64,000 bases of DNA, from assembly GCA_003342815.1 (NCBI GenBank), contig PTEX01000054.1:3385139-3449138 (forward strand), read 5' to 3'. Position numbers and translations under genes: made by a program. The notes below the pieces were generated by a model that did no database searches, was not told the DNA's origin, and saw only the letters and a list, made by a program, of their open reading frames with translations. The stretch is from Eudromia elegans. Its lineage: Eukaryota; Chordata; Aves; Tinamiformes; Tinamidae. Shown in pieces: positions 22,746 to 35,196 of this stretch. Within the stretch, counting starts at the first letter, position 1. The number at the start of each line of letters is the position of its first letter.

Positions 22746-25700
22746 GAGGATTTTGACTGGGATGCCACCAAGTCCCTGAGATGCAGGGTCTCCTTTAGGA
22801 GCTGCTCTGGGCTCTCCGGCTCTCTCGTTGCTATTTTCCAGTCCAATATGTAACTGAGATGTGCTCAGGTCGCCTTACCAAGCAGGGCGATCAAAATAAA
22901 CTTTTCTATTTCATCCCACATTATGATTATATTTTGGAGGAGATTTGGAGAAGACAGCAATGTCAGCATTGTTGCAAAGTGGCTCCAAATGTTTGTCAGC
23001 ACCAGCTTTTGCACAAAGGTAGCTCCAAATTATGCTATTTGCAATAAATCAGATGCCTTTCAGCTTTTTTGTACACCTGCAACTACCCATGTCTTGTTGG
23101 TTTTATTTGCAGCATTTTGTTTCCAGTTGTTAATTCCTGTTGCTGTTGCGGTTGGTCTTCTCTAAGAACAGGTTCTTCAGTTCTCCCAATTTTGGTAGCA
23201 AAAAGGAGCACATGCCAGACAAAAGCAGTGGGCTTTGTGTCTGTATTTTTTTTTTTGTGTTTATTTGCTAGCGCTTCCTTTTTGTGCTGTAAAAAATGAT
23301 TTTGAAAAGATAAATTGCCAAACCTTGTTATGTGTTGTTAATAAGCTAGTTCCATTGTCATGTCAAAGACTCTCATCTCGATCCAAAATTCTCTGTTGTT
23401 CTAATTAGCTTTTTCATTTGTTTCTGGCCAACTTGGAGCTCTTGAAATTGCTACACTTGCTCGTGACACTGATGAGGTGGGATGATCCATACGCCTGCTA
23501 GTGACTTTAAACAGAAACATCTGTCAAAAATGAGCAAATTATTGGCTGTGTTTGCCAATAAGTAAACTTGCATTTGACACCTCTACTCTTGCTTTTAAGT
23601 GGCTTCAATCCAGGAGGTGTCATCCCTCCCTGCCAGTGGCCATAGGAGGCACTGTGTTCTCTGGGAGCCTTTCCATGAAAATAAGAATTCCAGAGGACGA
23701 TGCTGTGACCTGTTTGATTCTATCTCCCTCCTCTCCTTGTTGGAGGGGAGGTTTCAGCAATTGTATCTGCATTTCCTTCTTGCCATCCAACTTTTTACAA
23801 AACTACATAATGAATTTAAAGTGATCAGACAGCAAAAGTGTAAAGCTGTGAATTCAAATACTTTCCTAAAGAGAGATGCTTTCCTCTGACCTGGACTTAG
23901 CTTTAGGAATGATGAAGGTTTTGGAAGATGAAGCTTATCGGAAGGAGGAGGATACACATTTATTGTGCGTGTCAACAATGCTTATATGTCTGTGTATGTA
24001 TATAAAACTAAATATATATATATAAACCATCTGCTTTCTTTTGTCATCTTACATTCTGTAGTATCAGTCATTCCTAAACAGCTTTCAAAAGAGAAGTTAT
24101 TTCCTTGGCATTAACTCTGCTACTGTTTAAGTCAGTGGCAAAATTTCATTGATTCATAAGTAGAGATTTGGGACCTGAAGCCCCGCAGTTCAGGGCTCAT
24201 GGCCCTGAAGGGACCATCACACAGTGCTGCTCTGCTCAGGCTGAGACACAAAATTAAGTGCTTCCTGTCTGAGTGATGACTGGAGTGATGTATACGGCAT
24301 ATACTGCTTATTTCAGTCCTCAGTGCTTGAGATTTGCCATTAATGGGTTATTTTCTTCTATTTTTGAGGAAATTGTTCCCCCAGAGGATGGTGAATTTTA
24401 GAGGTAAATGAAGTGTGAAGCAAAGCTGTGCAATAATCTTAGTTTACTTTCTGTGAAACCCTAGACATAATTTTAGGATGATCCTAAAACTTCTGCCTAC
24501 CTCATGAAGCTGGAGCCGTATCTGTGGAAAATGGGCAGCAGTTTTTGTTGGGGTCTCATCTCATGCAATGCAGGGGTCTGTCTCTGCTGAGGTAAAATTT
24601 GTAAATCTTTTGCACTGAGGTGGTGTGAAGAGCAACAAGGACATCGGTTTTGGAGTAAAACAGACCAAATATTTTGATGAAAGTAATGAGACTGGTCCAG
24701 ATGTCCTTGGTGAGGTGAGGATTTTCGGTGAGAAGTTGGATGCTGAGCACAGGTCTTGTGTCTCCCTCCTAGGTGTGTTTCAGAGACTCTAAAATCCATT
24801 GTCTGATTAAATGAGCTCTAGTTAACAAGGAGATCGCTTGTCATTTGCAGCTTGTGTTTCAATCCTGCATTGTGTTCCTACCATTGATTTTTACATCATT
24901 CTGTGCTAATTAGGCATGTTTTCACTAATATTTTGTGGTTGTTGTGAAAAGAGGAAGGAGAACCAGTGAGTAATAGCTATAGGTTCAATATTAGCTTCTT
25001 CTAACAAGTCTCATCATCACTCATGGGAGAATGCCCGTGCACAAAACATAGATGTTATTCTAATGTGTAAATCAATAAAGCTGCTGTTCTTGTTGTTTTT
25101 ATTCCAGTATTGATGGGATTTATATAAGTCTCTTTACAGAGCAGCCTTCTGTTCATCTTGGGATTTTAGTAGGAAGGATACATCAATGGCTTTGGGCAGA
25201 TTCTGAGGAAGAGTGTAGACCAGGCATACAGTTAGTGATTCTGAAAACCAAAATGTGAGTGTTGATGATTTCCAGCCACATTTCCAGCCCTCCTGGGATA
25301 TGTGCTATAGGCAGCTCTGAGCTGCTCTGCTTATATGGAATTGTTGACCCTAAGAAGGGCAAATCTTGGAANGTCAAAAACCCCAGGAAACACCTAGTTC
25401 AGGCCAGCTCGGTGATTCCTTCTGGATGAAGCTTCTTGGACCTTTGGCTTTTTACTCGAACTTTATTTTATACGGGGAAGAGGGAAGGAAATAATGGCAA
25501 GGTGAAAGGCCCAGAGTGTTGGGATTAATAGTAATAATTTTTTTTTTCCTCTTGGTTATGTGTGGCAAGATTTTCCCATGGAACAACATGCTACCCTCTG
25601 GTGTAAAAGCAAAGAGAGCATCTGTATAGAGGAGCCCTTAGGATGAGCTGGGGGAAAATAAAAATAGCTCTTCATTGCAAAAGAGACTATAATGATGACA

Positions 25701-28700
25701 TTTCTGAAATGACTAATAAATATTAATATGTAAAATGAAATAATCCTATTTTATTAGTCCATTGAGGCAGGCTATATATTTTATGCCTAATCTCTGATCA
25801 GGAGTTTAGCTGACATATGGATTCAGAATTGAAATAGAGCTCTGTGGAATATGTTGTCAGTAGAGCAACACGTCAGTCATGGCACATGATAAAGCTGCTG
25901 AATCTGAATTTTTGGCATTAATTACAGCAACATCTTGTGAACACTGGTGAGAGCCACTTATACCCCAGTGCCAGCGGCCTGGCACTCTGAATGAATGGAA
26001 AATTTCAGGTAATGGCATTTCCCTTTCATTTTCCAGGGGTTTTGACTAAATTGCTTTTTATTTGGATAGTCATTCTTTAGTTGTTGGGAAAAATAACTTC
26101 TAAAAACGAGGATTTAGGGTGAAATTAATTTTTGAAACTTAGAGCTTGTTGGGGTTTGTGGTCCACAAGAGCCTGAGCTCAGGCTCAGCACCTCTTGGCT
26201 GCACTGAGATGTAGGTTGGGGGCAGCTCTGGCCTTCAATGTTCTCTGACTGCAGCGCTGTTAAATAACACCTGATCCTACTGCATTATGCAGAGATTATT
26301 ACCAGGGTTACATCTGTCTAGACTTTTCACCTGCCTTATTATGGATGTATTCAGGGCAGGGTTACCACTGAGCTATTGACCATGAAAAGGTCGCTGTTGC
26401 ACACGCTGATGCCTACACACCTAGTTGGTATTTCTGTATCATTGGAAGAGATCTTTGTTTAATAGACTATTAAAGTTCTAGCAGTTTTTCTTTCCCCCCA
26501 GGCCTGTATAGCTTATTGAATGTCGTCTTTTTTTCTTTTTTCTTATTTTATTGTTAATTGAGACCAGGATTTTAAGAATGCTCATAGGCTTATTTGATCT
26601 GATCTGAACATCTGCAACAACAGACTTCATAAAGGTACTTTCTTTAGGTTGAATAGTTCTTCTGATGTGAGATGCTTCCCTTATATGTTGTTAAGGGCTA
26701 AACTCTTTAACTGAATAAGAACATTAAGAAAGCTAAGTAGAGGAGACAGATAATTAAAACAGCATTATAGATAAAAAGGATGAGAAGACTGATATTTTAT
26801 TGAGCAGAATAAAAGCACTGTAAGTTGGGAGCAGATGAAATGGGTAAGGTTCAGGAGTCTGAATATAACTTTTTTGTATCCTGAAGAGATTATTCCTGTG
26901 TTCCTTCCTGTAGAAGCTCCAGAGACTTCTTTCTTCTGTGTCACTTAAGGTTTCCGTGAAATAAATTTGGATGTCATTCCTGAAGTGCGGAGATCCAGGT
27001 GTATCTTCTCAAACAGCAGAGCACTTCTTGCCCCTGTTTGTTCCTGTACCTGTAGCACAGTTTGCTGTCGTATTAACCAAGTCTTGTATTTTCACTGACC
27101 TTGATCAAAAACCACAGATTTAAAAAAAAAAAAGAAAAACTTCACAGAAAAGACTTTGCAAGTCTTTTCTTGAGCTGTCTTTGGAGAAACTGTAACATCC
27201 AGCTATAGCTGAACGTTGAAGGAGAAGGAGCAACAGCTTTTGGGCAGGAAAACTGGATGGGAGAGCTGCTGAGACGAGCTGGAGCACGAAAAATTGATGT
27301 CTGAGATTGCAAATATGAGCTGGTTTAGCTTAGCTGCACAGGTTACCCCCTTATGAGCCTAGCTGTGAATCAGGATCACCTGTGCAGCCTCAGGCTGAGC
27401 AGATGGTCCTACCCCGAAGCATTGAGCAGAAAGACTACAGCAGATGGACACAAGTGGGCATGGAGTAGCAGGAGGAAATGATAAAGCAGAATGGGTCTGA
27501 GTGGTAGCACGTGTTGCAGTGAGCAGATGCCCGGGGCTCTCGTGGTGCCTGGTAGGGCAGCTCATGCCAGCAAGGGGCAGGAGAAGGCCAGACAAGAGCC
27601 AGCCTGTCCCTGTCCCCTTCTTTGCTGGTAGAAGCCTCTTCTCCTTCAGGGTATCTGGAGTAGAACCTGATGGTACCTTATAGGAAGCTCTCATTCAAGG
27701 AGAGGTTCTACAAAAATCCTCCTTTTACTTTTCTTTCCCTTTTATATTTTGTCTATAAAGCTCTTGCCAGTCTCTGTTCTAAGTTTAAAATGCCATGTGC
27801 TCTGAGCAATTCTAAGGTCTTATTTTGGCAAGAAGAGAAAGGCAGGTCCTTAAGGCCGTAGTAACAGTCACCCTCCCTTTACTCAGGATGCCGTGNGTTG
27901 TGTTCAAGAGTCAAACATTTTGGGTCGTGTGATACCTAAACCTACTACCTATTGCTTCCCATGGCTTAAGTTTCAATAAAAGCCATTCCAAGTTGCCTGT
28001 GTTCCAAGCCACGTGTGTAATCTCTTCATTGTGCCTGGCCAGGCTTGCTGGGCACATGAATAACCCTGGCTGTGTGACATGACTGTTTGTACTGCCTGAC
28101 AATAATTGGAACAGAGTTCAATAAAATCAGTGTTTTGTCTTGCCTTAGAGTGGGCCCATCAGCAGATGGGGAATGCTGCCATTCCTGTTTTATTTTTGGC
28201 AAGGACCTGCCTGGCTGACAGACCCCTGCTATGATAGAAAGAGATGGTTCAATGAGGTTGAGGGAAGAACTAATAATACATCATTTACTTCTGTCACACT
28301 TGGAATATGGTTTGATTTGATCATTTTAAATGCATTTTAAAAAAAAAAATTAAAGGAACCTGCTTTATTACCTACCTCCTGGTTTGACATCTGTGTAGCA
28401 AAATGTGAGTGTGGAATATGAAGACTAGAATCAAAGTGTATAATTCCCTTTGAAGCTTGCAGTTTCCAGCTCCCCCTTTTAGTATTCAACCTGCTGTAAT
28501 TTTATTTCTCGGAAATTTCAGTGTAATTGGAAGAGTATTGAAGGAACAAANCAAATATTTACATTGCACAAATGCCACTCGATGTGATCAGTTAAAAGCA
28601 ATCTATTTAAAATTTAATATGTATATTAAACACTTGCGTACATGTACACACGGAGAAGCCAGTAGTATAAGTTCTGAATTTAGATAACCTGAGAAGTTTC

Positions 28701-30300
28701 CAGGCTTGGGAGCACGGTATCTGGGGAAAGCATTTAGGAGAGGGCAGAAATAGGGCAGTGAGATCTTTCAAGACTGAGTTGAATTCCTTTCCTTTTATTT
28801 TTGCTTTTATAATGATTTTTTTTTCCAGGGTTTCACAGAAGTGTAGATCAAAATAAGTTGATCAGACTGTATCATTTTAAATGTTTTATTGTGACTATTG
28901 TAAAACTTTTGATAAGCTTGCTGTGGTAGGGAACACCTCCTTCCGAGAGGAGACAAAATCCTAGCAATTAAAAGACATGAAGGACTGGGCAGAACCTCTC
29001 CAGACCTGCCAAGTCTCATGCTCTGAGCATGGTCCCTCTCAGACCCTTGGCTGACTTCTCTGGTTGGAGGCAGGATGGGCAGGTGCTTTGGGCTTAGGTG
29101 CTCTGAGAGATGGTGAAGCTGCAGCTTTGGAGGAGAACCTGTCTCTGGGGCCATGGCTGGACCCCCTTCTTCTGCTTCAAGGAGGCCAAATAACCTGTCC
29201 TTAGTTATACCTAGCGATGCTGTATTGTGAACTATAAAAAAGTCTTGAACCCAGAGGCAGGTAGAGAGAGCGGAGCGGGTGTAGCTGGTTGGGTGAGATT
29301 CAACAGGTGATCATGGGTAGAGAGGGACTGTTTTTCTGTGAGATCTCGTGCTGTGTTTTGGGATACTCAGCAAGATTTTTTTTCTCCCGAAATACTTGTG
29401 GCATGGAGAAAATCTGAGCTAAGCTTGACCGTGACTTTGTGTGTTTCATGTGGAAAGCTGTGCAGAGGTGATAGAACTGGGTTGCTGCCTGCATTTCCAT
29501 TGAGAGGAGACTGAAATGTTGCATTGTCTCTCCATTTTGACCCTAAAAATAGCCCGTTAGTATGTAAGGTTAAAGATAAATATATCTTCTATACCATGCT
29601 TATAAGACAGATGCTCCAGTGTAATTTTTGCATTGCTGTATTTAGTTAGTGTATCCTGAAAGCTTATATCCTTATGCCTTGCATATTCCTTAGAAAATCA
29701 TCTGAATGCAGTTGTGATTCACCACGGAAATAGACAGTTTTCACGCAGTTTCCCCAGTATCCTTAATGCTTTCTTAACAGTGTGGTACAGCATCTGCAGA
29801 ACTGAACCAGGGGTCAAGACCCACCAAACCTAGTCTGTCAATTAGAGGAGGTAATAATATTTAATCCACAGTACTAAGCCGCAGTTCATGTTACAGGAGA
29901 CAGTCACTGTAAATGATTGGATTAAAAGAATATCTTAACAAAATCCCTAGAGCCCAGAGAAGGAGCCATGTAGTGGTTTTGTAGCAGATGCTTCTTTTTC
30001 CTCTGATCCTTTTTTAGTAGAGCTTTGAAAATTGCCCAGCAGTACAGTATTATTTAGCTTTGCTTTAAATGTTAAATGCTCAATCTGAATCTAAAGGAGG
30101 TCTTTTTATGAAATTAATGCGTGAAATCACGGGTAAAGGAAGCAAGCATTATGTTGGGGGAAAAGGTAAGCTTTGAATATTGTTTCCATTATTCAGGATA
30201 TACGAAGTTCAGTCCAAATAGAAATGAAAGACTACTGAGGAAACTTTGCAAATACCTCTAACATTGGCTTTGCTCTCATTAACTAGATCATCGTTAGGGA
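22746..30300. other. Unique non-coding block
   Basis: No gene or transposon is recognised. A short (TA)n run lies at 24012-24025. Two AATAAA hexamers are followed by T/GT-rich DNA as at real cleavage sites (25074-25079 and 28120-28125, both +), but no upstream exon is apparent. GC-richer frames at 27359-27694 show no known protein. Ambiguous single bases occur at 25372, 27896 and 28551. Confidence 0.65.
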
Positions 30301-31860
30301 NGAAAGGCAAATTGTTAAGAGGCTTTGCTGTTGCAAGCGAGATAACCATGACCCTGCCCAAAGGATGAACATCTCCATAAATTAATCACTAGTCGCTAAA
30401 TGCTGCACTAAACTTTTCAGATTTTTTTCTTTGATTCATCAAACTAAGGATATTATCATACTCTTGAAAACACAGAGAAACATTGTATTTCTTGCCAAAG
30501 GATTATATAGGAGGTCGCACTTTCTCCTCTAGATGAAATGTTGCAATAGTGATTTGATCTTGGAAAGCAGTTTCTTAGTACTGCAGGTTGTTAAGGTTTT
30601 AAAAATCCTGTGCTACTCTCCATTGATATTCATGGTAATGTAATTGCAGAGATTAAAAAATCTACCCTAACCACAGAGCTGATTTTTCAATAACTTTTTT
30701 TCCTCTAGGATTTATTATATCAGTTTTCATAGAGCTTTCTGACTGCTTTTGAACCCTCTTCCTGCCCACTGGTGTTGCTGGGGCAGTCGCCTTTTATTCC
30801 AAGCAAATGTGGTTCCCCAAAGCTCTGGGCAGCANTCTGTTTCACAGGGTTTCCCAAAAATAATTAGGATTTGCTTTATTCGGAGGGATTGTTGCTGTGC
30901 TCCATAACCAGGGAAGGGCCCTGAGAAAAAGGCCTTGTTTGAACCTTGGACACTTGTGCATATTCATAAATGTGTAAGTACAGGGCAGATTTTAGGAGAA
31001 TTCAACCTTACACCTTGGTAGACTGTCTACAGAATACANCAAAACATCCTTTCTAGGGTGTTTTAGCAGTTTTCCTGTACTTTTTGTCACTTGCTTTATA
31101 CATTATACTTGTTAAATAAATTAATATTTGTACATTTTCAGTGCTTTTTAGTGAGATGTTCTTTGTGCTCTCCTGCAAGGTTGTTGGTTTTTGGTAGCTA
31201 CTCTTTCAGCGATAGTTAAAGAAAAAGTGGAGGGANAATTTATAATGGCTTTCAATGCTTACCACTATTTTCATTAACTGAGCAAAAAATAGAGTAGAAG
31301 AGGTGGAGGTGGCAAATCACATGGATGAATTCTGTGGTTGCCTACNTGTATTGTAAGAATTCTTGCCCTTAGTCTAATGCAGTCTTAATCTTTTAGATGC
31401 CTTTTGGCAGTGGTCCATAGGAACTGATAGATACGTTATGTTCTGATGTGCAGTGACCAGGAGACCTGCTCTGCAATGGCCAGCTCGTCAGAGTAAAGAG
31501 CAGGAGCAGCAGAAACTTCCTGTGGGGCAGCAGCAGATGTAGAAGGGCCACAAATCTGCAGACAGCATCCAGAGGCAGGATCNACTAGAGATACCTGGAA
31601 AATGCAACTGCTGTTTTCCAGATGTTTAAACCGTAAGTTGCTTGTTCCAAATGGCCTGAAAACACGAAACACAAGCTCCCTGCTGAATGGGAATGCTGAA
31701 ACCTGGAGGGTTTTAAGCTGATCTGGACTTTCTCTGGATTCCTGGAGTGCTTAGAAACCAGATGGCTGGGTGTCCTTGAGACAGGCCTGGCTGCTGCTGA
31801 AAGGCTTGGAAGGAGCTGGAGAGCCCAGCAGCACTGGGGTGACTGTAAATTCAAGGCTGT

Positions 31861-31883
31861 CTGCCTGGCGGTTTACCAGGCAG
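31861..31883. repeat. Perfect 8-bp inverted repeat with 7-nt loop
   Basis: CTGCCTGG and CCAGGCAG enclose the loop CGGTTTA. The stem is GC-rich and would be stable, but the pairing does not extend beyond 8 bp, so it is too short for a microRNA precursor. Confidence 0.85.
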
Positions 31884-32830
31884 CCCAGCGACCTTGTGAA
31901 CTTGGCAAGTGAATTTGGTAGTCTGGGTGCATAGGAGTGAAGTTTTTCTCCCCATGTTTCCATCAGCCTGCTGGGGTGCTTGCAGAGCAGCTCAGAGGAA
32001 ATGAAGTAATTTTCTAGTAGGAAGCTACCTGCTGTGTGTCAGAATTTTGGCCAAATTAGCAAAGATGGTTTGATGGTCTTGAAAAATTAGTGAAATGTAC
32101 TGTTGGAAAGTTTCTGAATGGCCACAAGCAGCCATGCTATTTATTGCAGATCCTGTATTGGTTGCATGTTGTTTCGTGGCTTTTGCTCAGGGTGATCTGG
32201 GTAATGCAGATATCCTGACTGCCATCTTCAATCACAGGAGGAAAATCTCAGCGAAAGCTGCATGCANTTTCTGAAGTGAACTCTTACTACAAATTGGGGG
32301 AAACATTCTGTGAGCTGCTTTACTATGACTCACTGCAATTTATTTAGTGTTGACTTTCTCTAAGTTCATAAACGTAACAGGCTACAAAAATCCGTACAAA
32401 TTTGCATGTACAGTGAAANTTCCAGAGATTTAAAATCTTCTTTTTACCTTATTATTGGTTCTGACTTTCCAATATTTTTTGTGTAATTTCCCTGTCTGTT
32501 AATACNTGACTCTCATGTAGGGCTGCTTATGAGCATCCTCTCTTTTCCTCCTTGATGGCAAGTGCAGAAACACTAACTGTCATGTGCTGTGTAATGTAGA
32601 TGGTGGCTGCCAGTTGTACTTATCTCGGGGAGAGAAAGGTANTTGGAAAGGATCCAGGGAATGGAGATCTGGGCTCCAGATATGAGCAGTGGCTTCCTGC
32701 NTTGCAAGGGCTCCCCACATCCCTACACGTGTACGTGAGGAGCAAGGGAGGTCCTTGGATTCATGCCTGGGTAGATACTTTGGTCAAAGCTGCAGGGGCA
32801 GGAGTTGAGGACAGCTCTGAGCGAGCAGCA

Positions 32831-32863
32831 GCAGCTGCAGAAAATGTGGCAGCTGCAGAAAAT
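32831..32863. repeat. 15-bp direct repeat, period 18
   Basis: GCAGCTGCAGAAAAT occurs at 32831-32845 and 32849-32863. It is followed by the perfect 12-bp palindrome CTCTTGCAAGAG inside TTTCTCTCTTGCAAGAGAAA. The repeat encodes AAAENVAAAEN in one open frame, which is a by-product of the duplication and not evidence of a gene. Confidence 0.85.
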
Positions 32864-34671
32864 TTCTCTCTTGCAAGAGAAAGCAAAACATGTGGGTGTG
32901 CTGGGCCGAAGAGCTTAGTCCTGCAGTTAGGACTCNGCATTTCTACCAGTGGAGTGCAGACCAGACTTGACCACAACTCTTTTTTTTAATACTATGGAAT
33001 TAGAGATGTTTGAAAATCTGCTGTGCTCATGTGCACTCGGTCAGAAGGAACATTTTTATAGATCTGCCAGAGGAGCCACTCGTGATCCTGGTGGGGGACA
33101 ACTGGTCCTCTGGGTTCTCCAGTGCAGGAACTCGCTAGCTGTGTGGTCAGACCTGGTCCCTCTGCAAAGCTGGGGAAGCTTTTCACAAGTCCAGACAAAA
33201 TTTTAAGAAATTTGATAACTGTATCACCAGGAAGAACGGTAATGTGTGAAGTCACATTTACCAAAAGCCTTAGATGCTGGTTGAAGTAGCAGCTGCAAGG
33301 TTTCTGTCAGGGTCCTGGTCAAGTGCAGAGGTGCCAGTTGCTAGTGGAGGGTGCGAATGGAGGATAACATGTTTGCTTCTCGTGTCATTCCACTCACTGG
33401 TTAATAAAGCTGAATCTTTAGTGAGCACAGTAGAAATGACTGCTGCAGTGGTGGAGCTGGGCTCAGATCCTGAAGTCAGCGTTGCGTGTGATGCGTCACT
33501 TCACTTGCTCCTGTTTAAGGCTCTTGCCTCTAGGTATCCTGGTGACTGTCGCTTCCACACTCTGTCCTGTGGCGTATGCAAAGCACAGTCATGCAGAGAT
33601 TCATCCTTCAGTGGTTTTCATCTGACCCTGAGAGTATCACGAATATCTCCTAAGGGATACGCTGCAGCTGTGGTGACTTATTACATCTTTTCTGACTTGT
33701 AACCTGAAATCTATATCCCACCGAGTCTTGCTGTGTAGCCATCATTTCTCCACCTTGAGATTATTGATTATATTTAGATGTTCACTTTGTACTGATTAGA
33801 CTTTTATTCATGTTGCTGCTTGGAAAGGTTATTTATGTTATTATGGCACTTCCAGCATCAGTGCCAGTTCGGAAAGCTGAGTGTTTTGTTTTGTGAAAAT
33901 CTTAGTACAAAGCAAGTTGCTCACTGAGATGAAATACTTATTCATGGGGGCATCTTTGCCTTATTTACCTCATAATAAACTCTGTTGTGGTGCATCATCA
34001 GACTTAAATTGGTTTTAGCATTGGCCAGTTATACAAGGGCTTGTGTTCCTGATAAAAGAAGTGCCAACCTAGATTTGTAGCAGGGGGATTTTATTTGATT
34101 TTTTTTTTTTTAGACTGGAGTAAATGTGCTTGCAGTTTCATGTTGTCACATATATGTAGGCTTGGATATTATTTTCTAAATTCAAAACCCAAACACCCAG
34201 TGCTTATTGCTTTGAATTTTATTTCTGTATCTCCAAGTCGTGGAAACAAGTTTCATTCCATACCAATTGTTNATCTTTCTGGATTATCAGCAAAACTTGG
34301 ATTCTCCATATAATAACATTGCCAGAATTTGGATTTTTGAACTGCAGTGTCAGAATTTGGGAACGTCCTTTCACTTGGTAAAAAGCTCTGGCATTAACAT
34401 ACAAAGTGTTTTTTCTTCATACCAACTTGTTTCATCAAATAAGACTTATCAGGCTCTCCTTAGGACACTTTTCATATAGATCAGTACTGCATGTGATTCT
34501 CACTACCTGTTACAATAGATCACGGAGGGCAGCTCCAGTTAGGAAAGGTTTTCTGTGAGTCAGGATGTCTTAAAGATGAGACCAGACCTTGGCAGATATT
34601 GGCAGAGATGTCTGCAGTGAGATCCTAACTCCTTTCTGGTAAATCAAAACAAGTCGGATTTGTCTTCAGGT

Positions 34672-35196
34672 CTTTTCCCAGCTCACCCTCTTAAGCATGA
34701 GCAAGTGCAGTTCTCGGCTCCCTGGTACAGGAGGNACATGGAGCTCCTAGAGAAGGTCNGGTGTCCAGCAACAAAGATGACTGAGGGACTGGAGTGTCTA
34801 TCGTATGAGAACAGACTAAGTGAGCTGGGCCTATTTAGTCTGGAGAAGAGAAAACTGAGCGGAGATCTGATCGATATGTACAAATACCTGAGGGGAGAAT
34901 GTACGGAGGGGGAGGCCAAACTTTTCTCAGTGTTGGCCAGTGACAGGACAAGGGGTAACAGGCACAAGTTGAAACCCAGGCAGTTCTCCCTCCATGTGAG
35001 GAAGAGCTTCTTTGCTGTGAGGGTGACAGAGCCCTGGCACAGGCTGCCCAGAGAGGCTGTGGAGGCTCCTCCTCTGGAGACCTTCCAAACCCACCTGGAT
35101 GCCCCCCGTGCCCCGTGTTCTGGGTGTCCCTGCTGGAGCAGGGGGTTGGACTGGGTGCTCTCTAGAGGCCCCTTCCAACCTCAACCATTCTATGAT
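34672..35196 (+). mobile_element. CR1 LINE 3' end (5'-truncated copy)
   Basis: The + strand encodes the C-terminus of CR1 ORF2: VQFSAPWYRR, then KMTEGLECLSYENRLSELGL, FSLEKRKLSGDLIDMYKYL, then the KLFSVLASDRTRGNRHKLK block and FFAVRVTEPWHRLPREAVEA. The 3' UTR follows, with GGGGGTTGGACTGGGTGCTC and CCTTCCAACCTCAACCATTC, ending in one terminal octamer unit, ATTCTATGAT, at 35187-35196. The reading frame stays open over the whole element, apart from two ambiguous bases at 34735 and 34759. The copy is therefore fairly young compared with those at 5304 and 13817, but it is 5'-truncated and lacks the endonuclease and polymerase core. It belongs to the same subfamily as the copy at 63651. Confidence 0.95.

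Larger units (their letters stand above)
30301..34671. other. Unique block rich in ambiguous single bases
   Basis: No gene is recognised. Thirteen isolated n characters fall in this stretch. Frames such as 32600-32989 and 33274-33702 (129 and 142 codons) carry no recognisable domain, and the first contains several ambiguous codons. Local structures are an 8-bp stem hairpin at 31861-31883 and an 18-bp-period duplication at 32831-32863. Confidence 0.65.
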
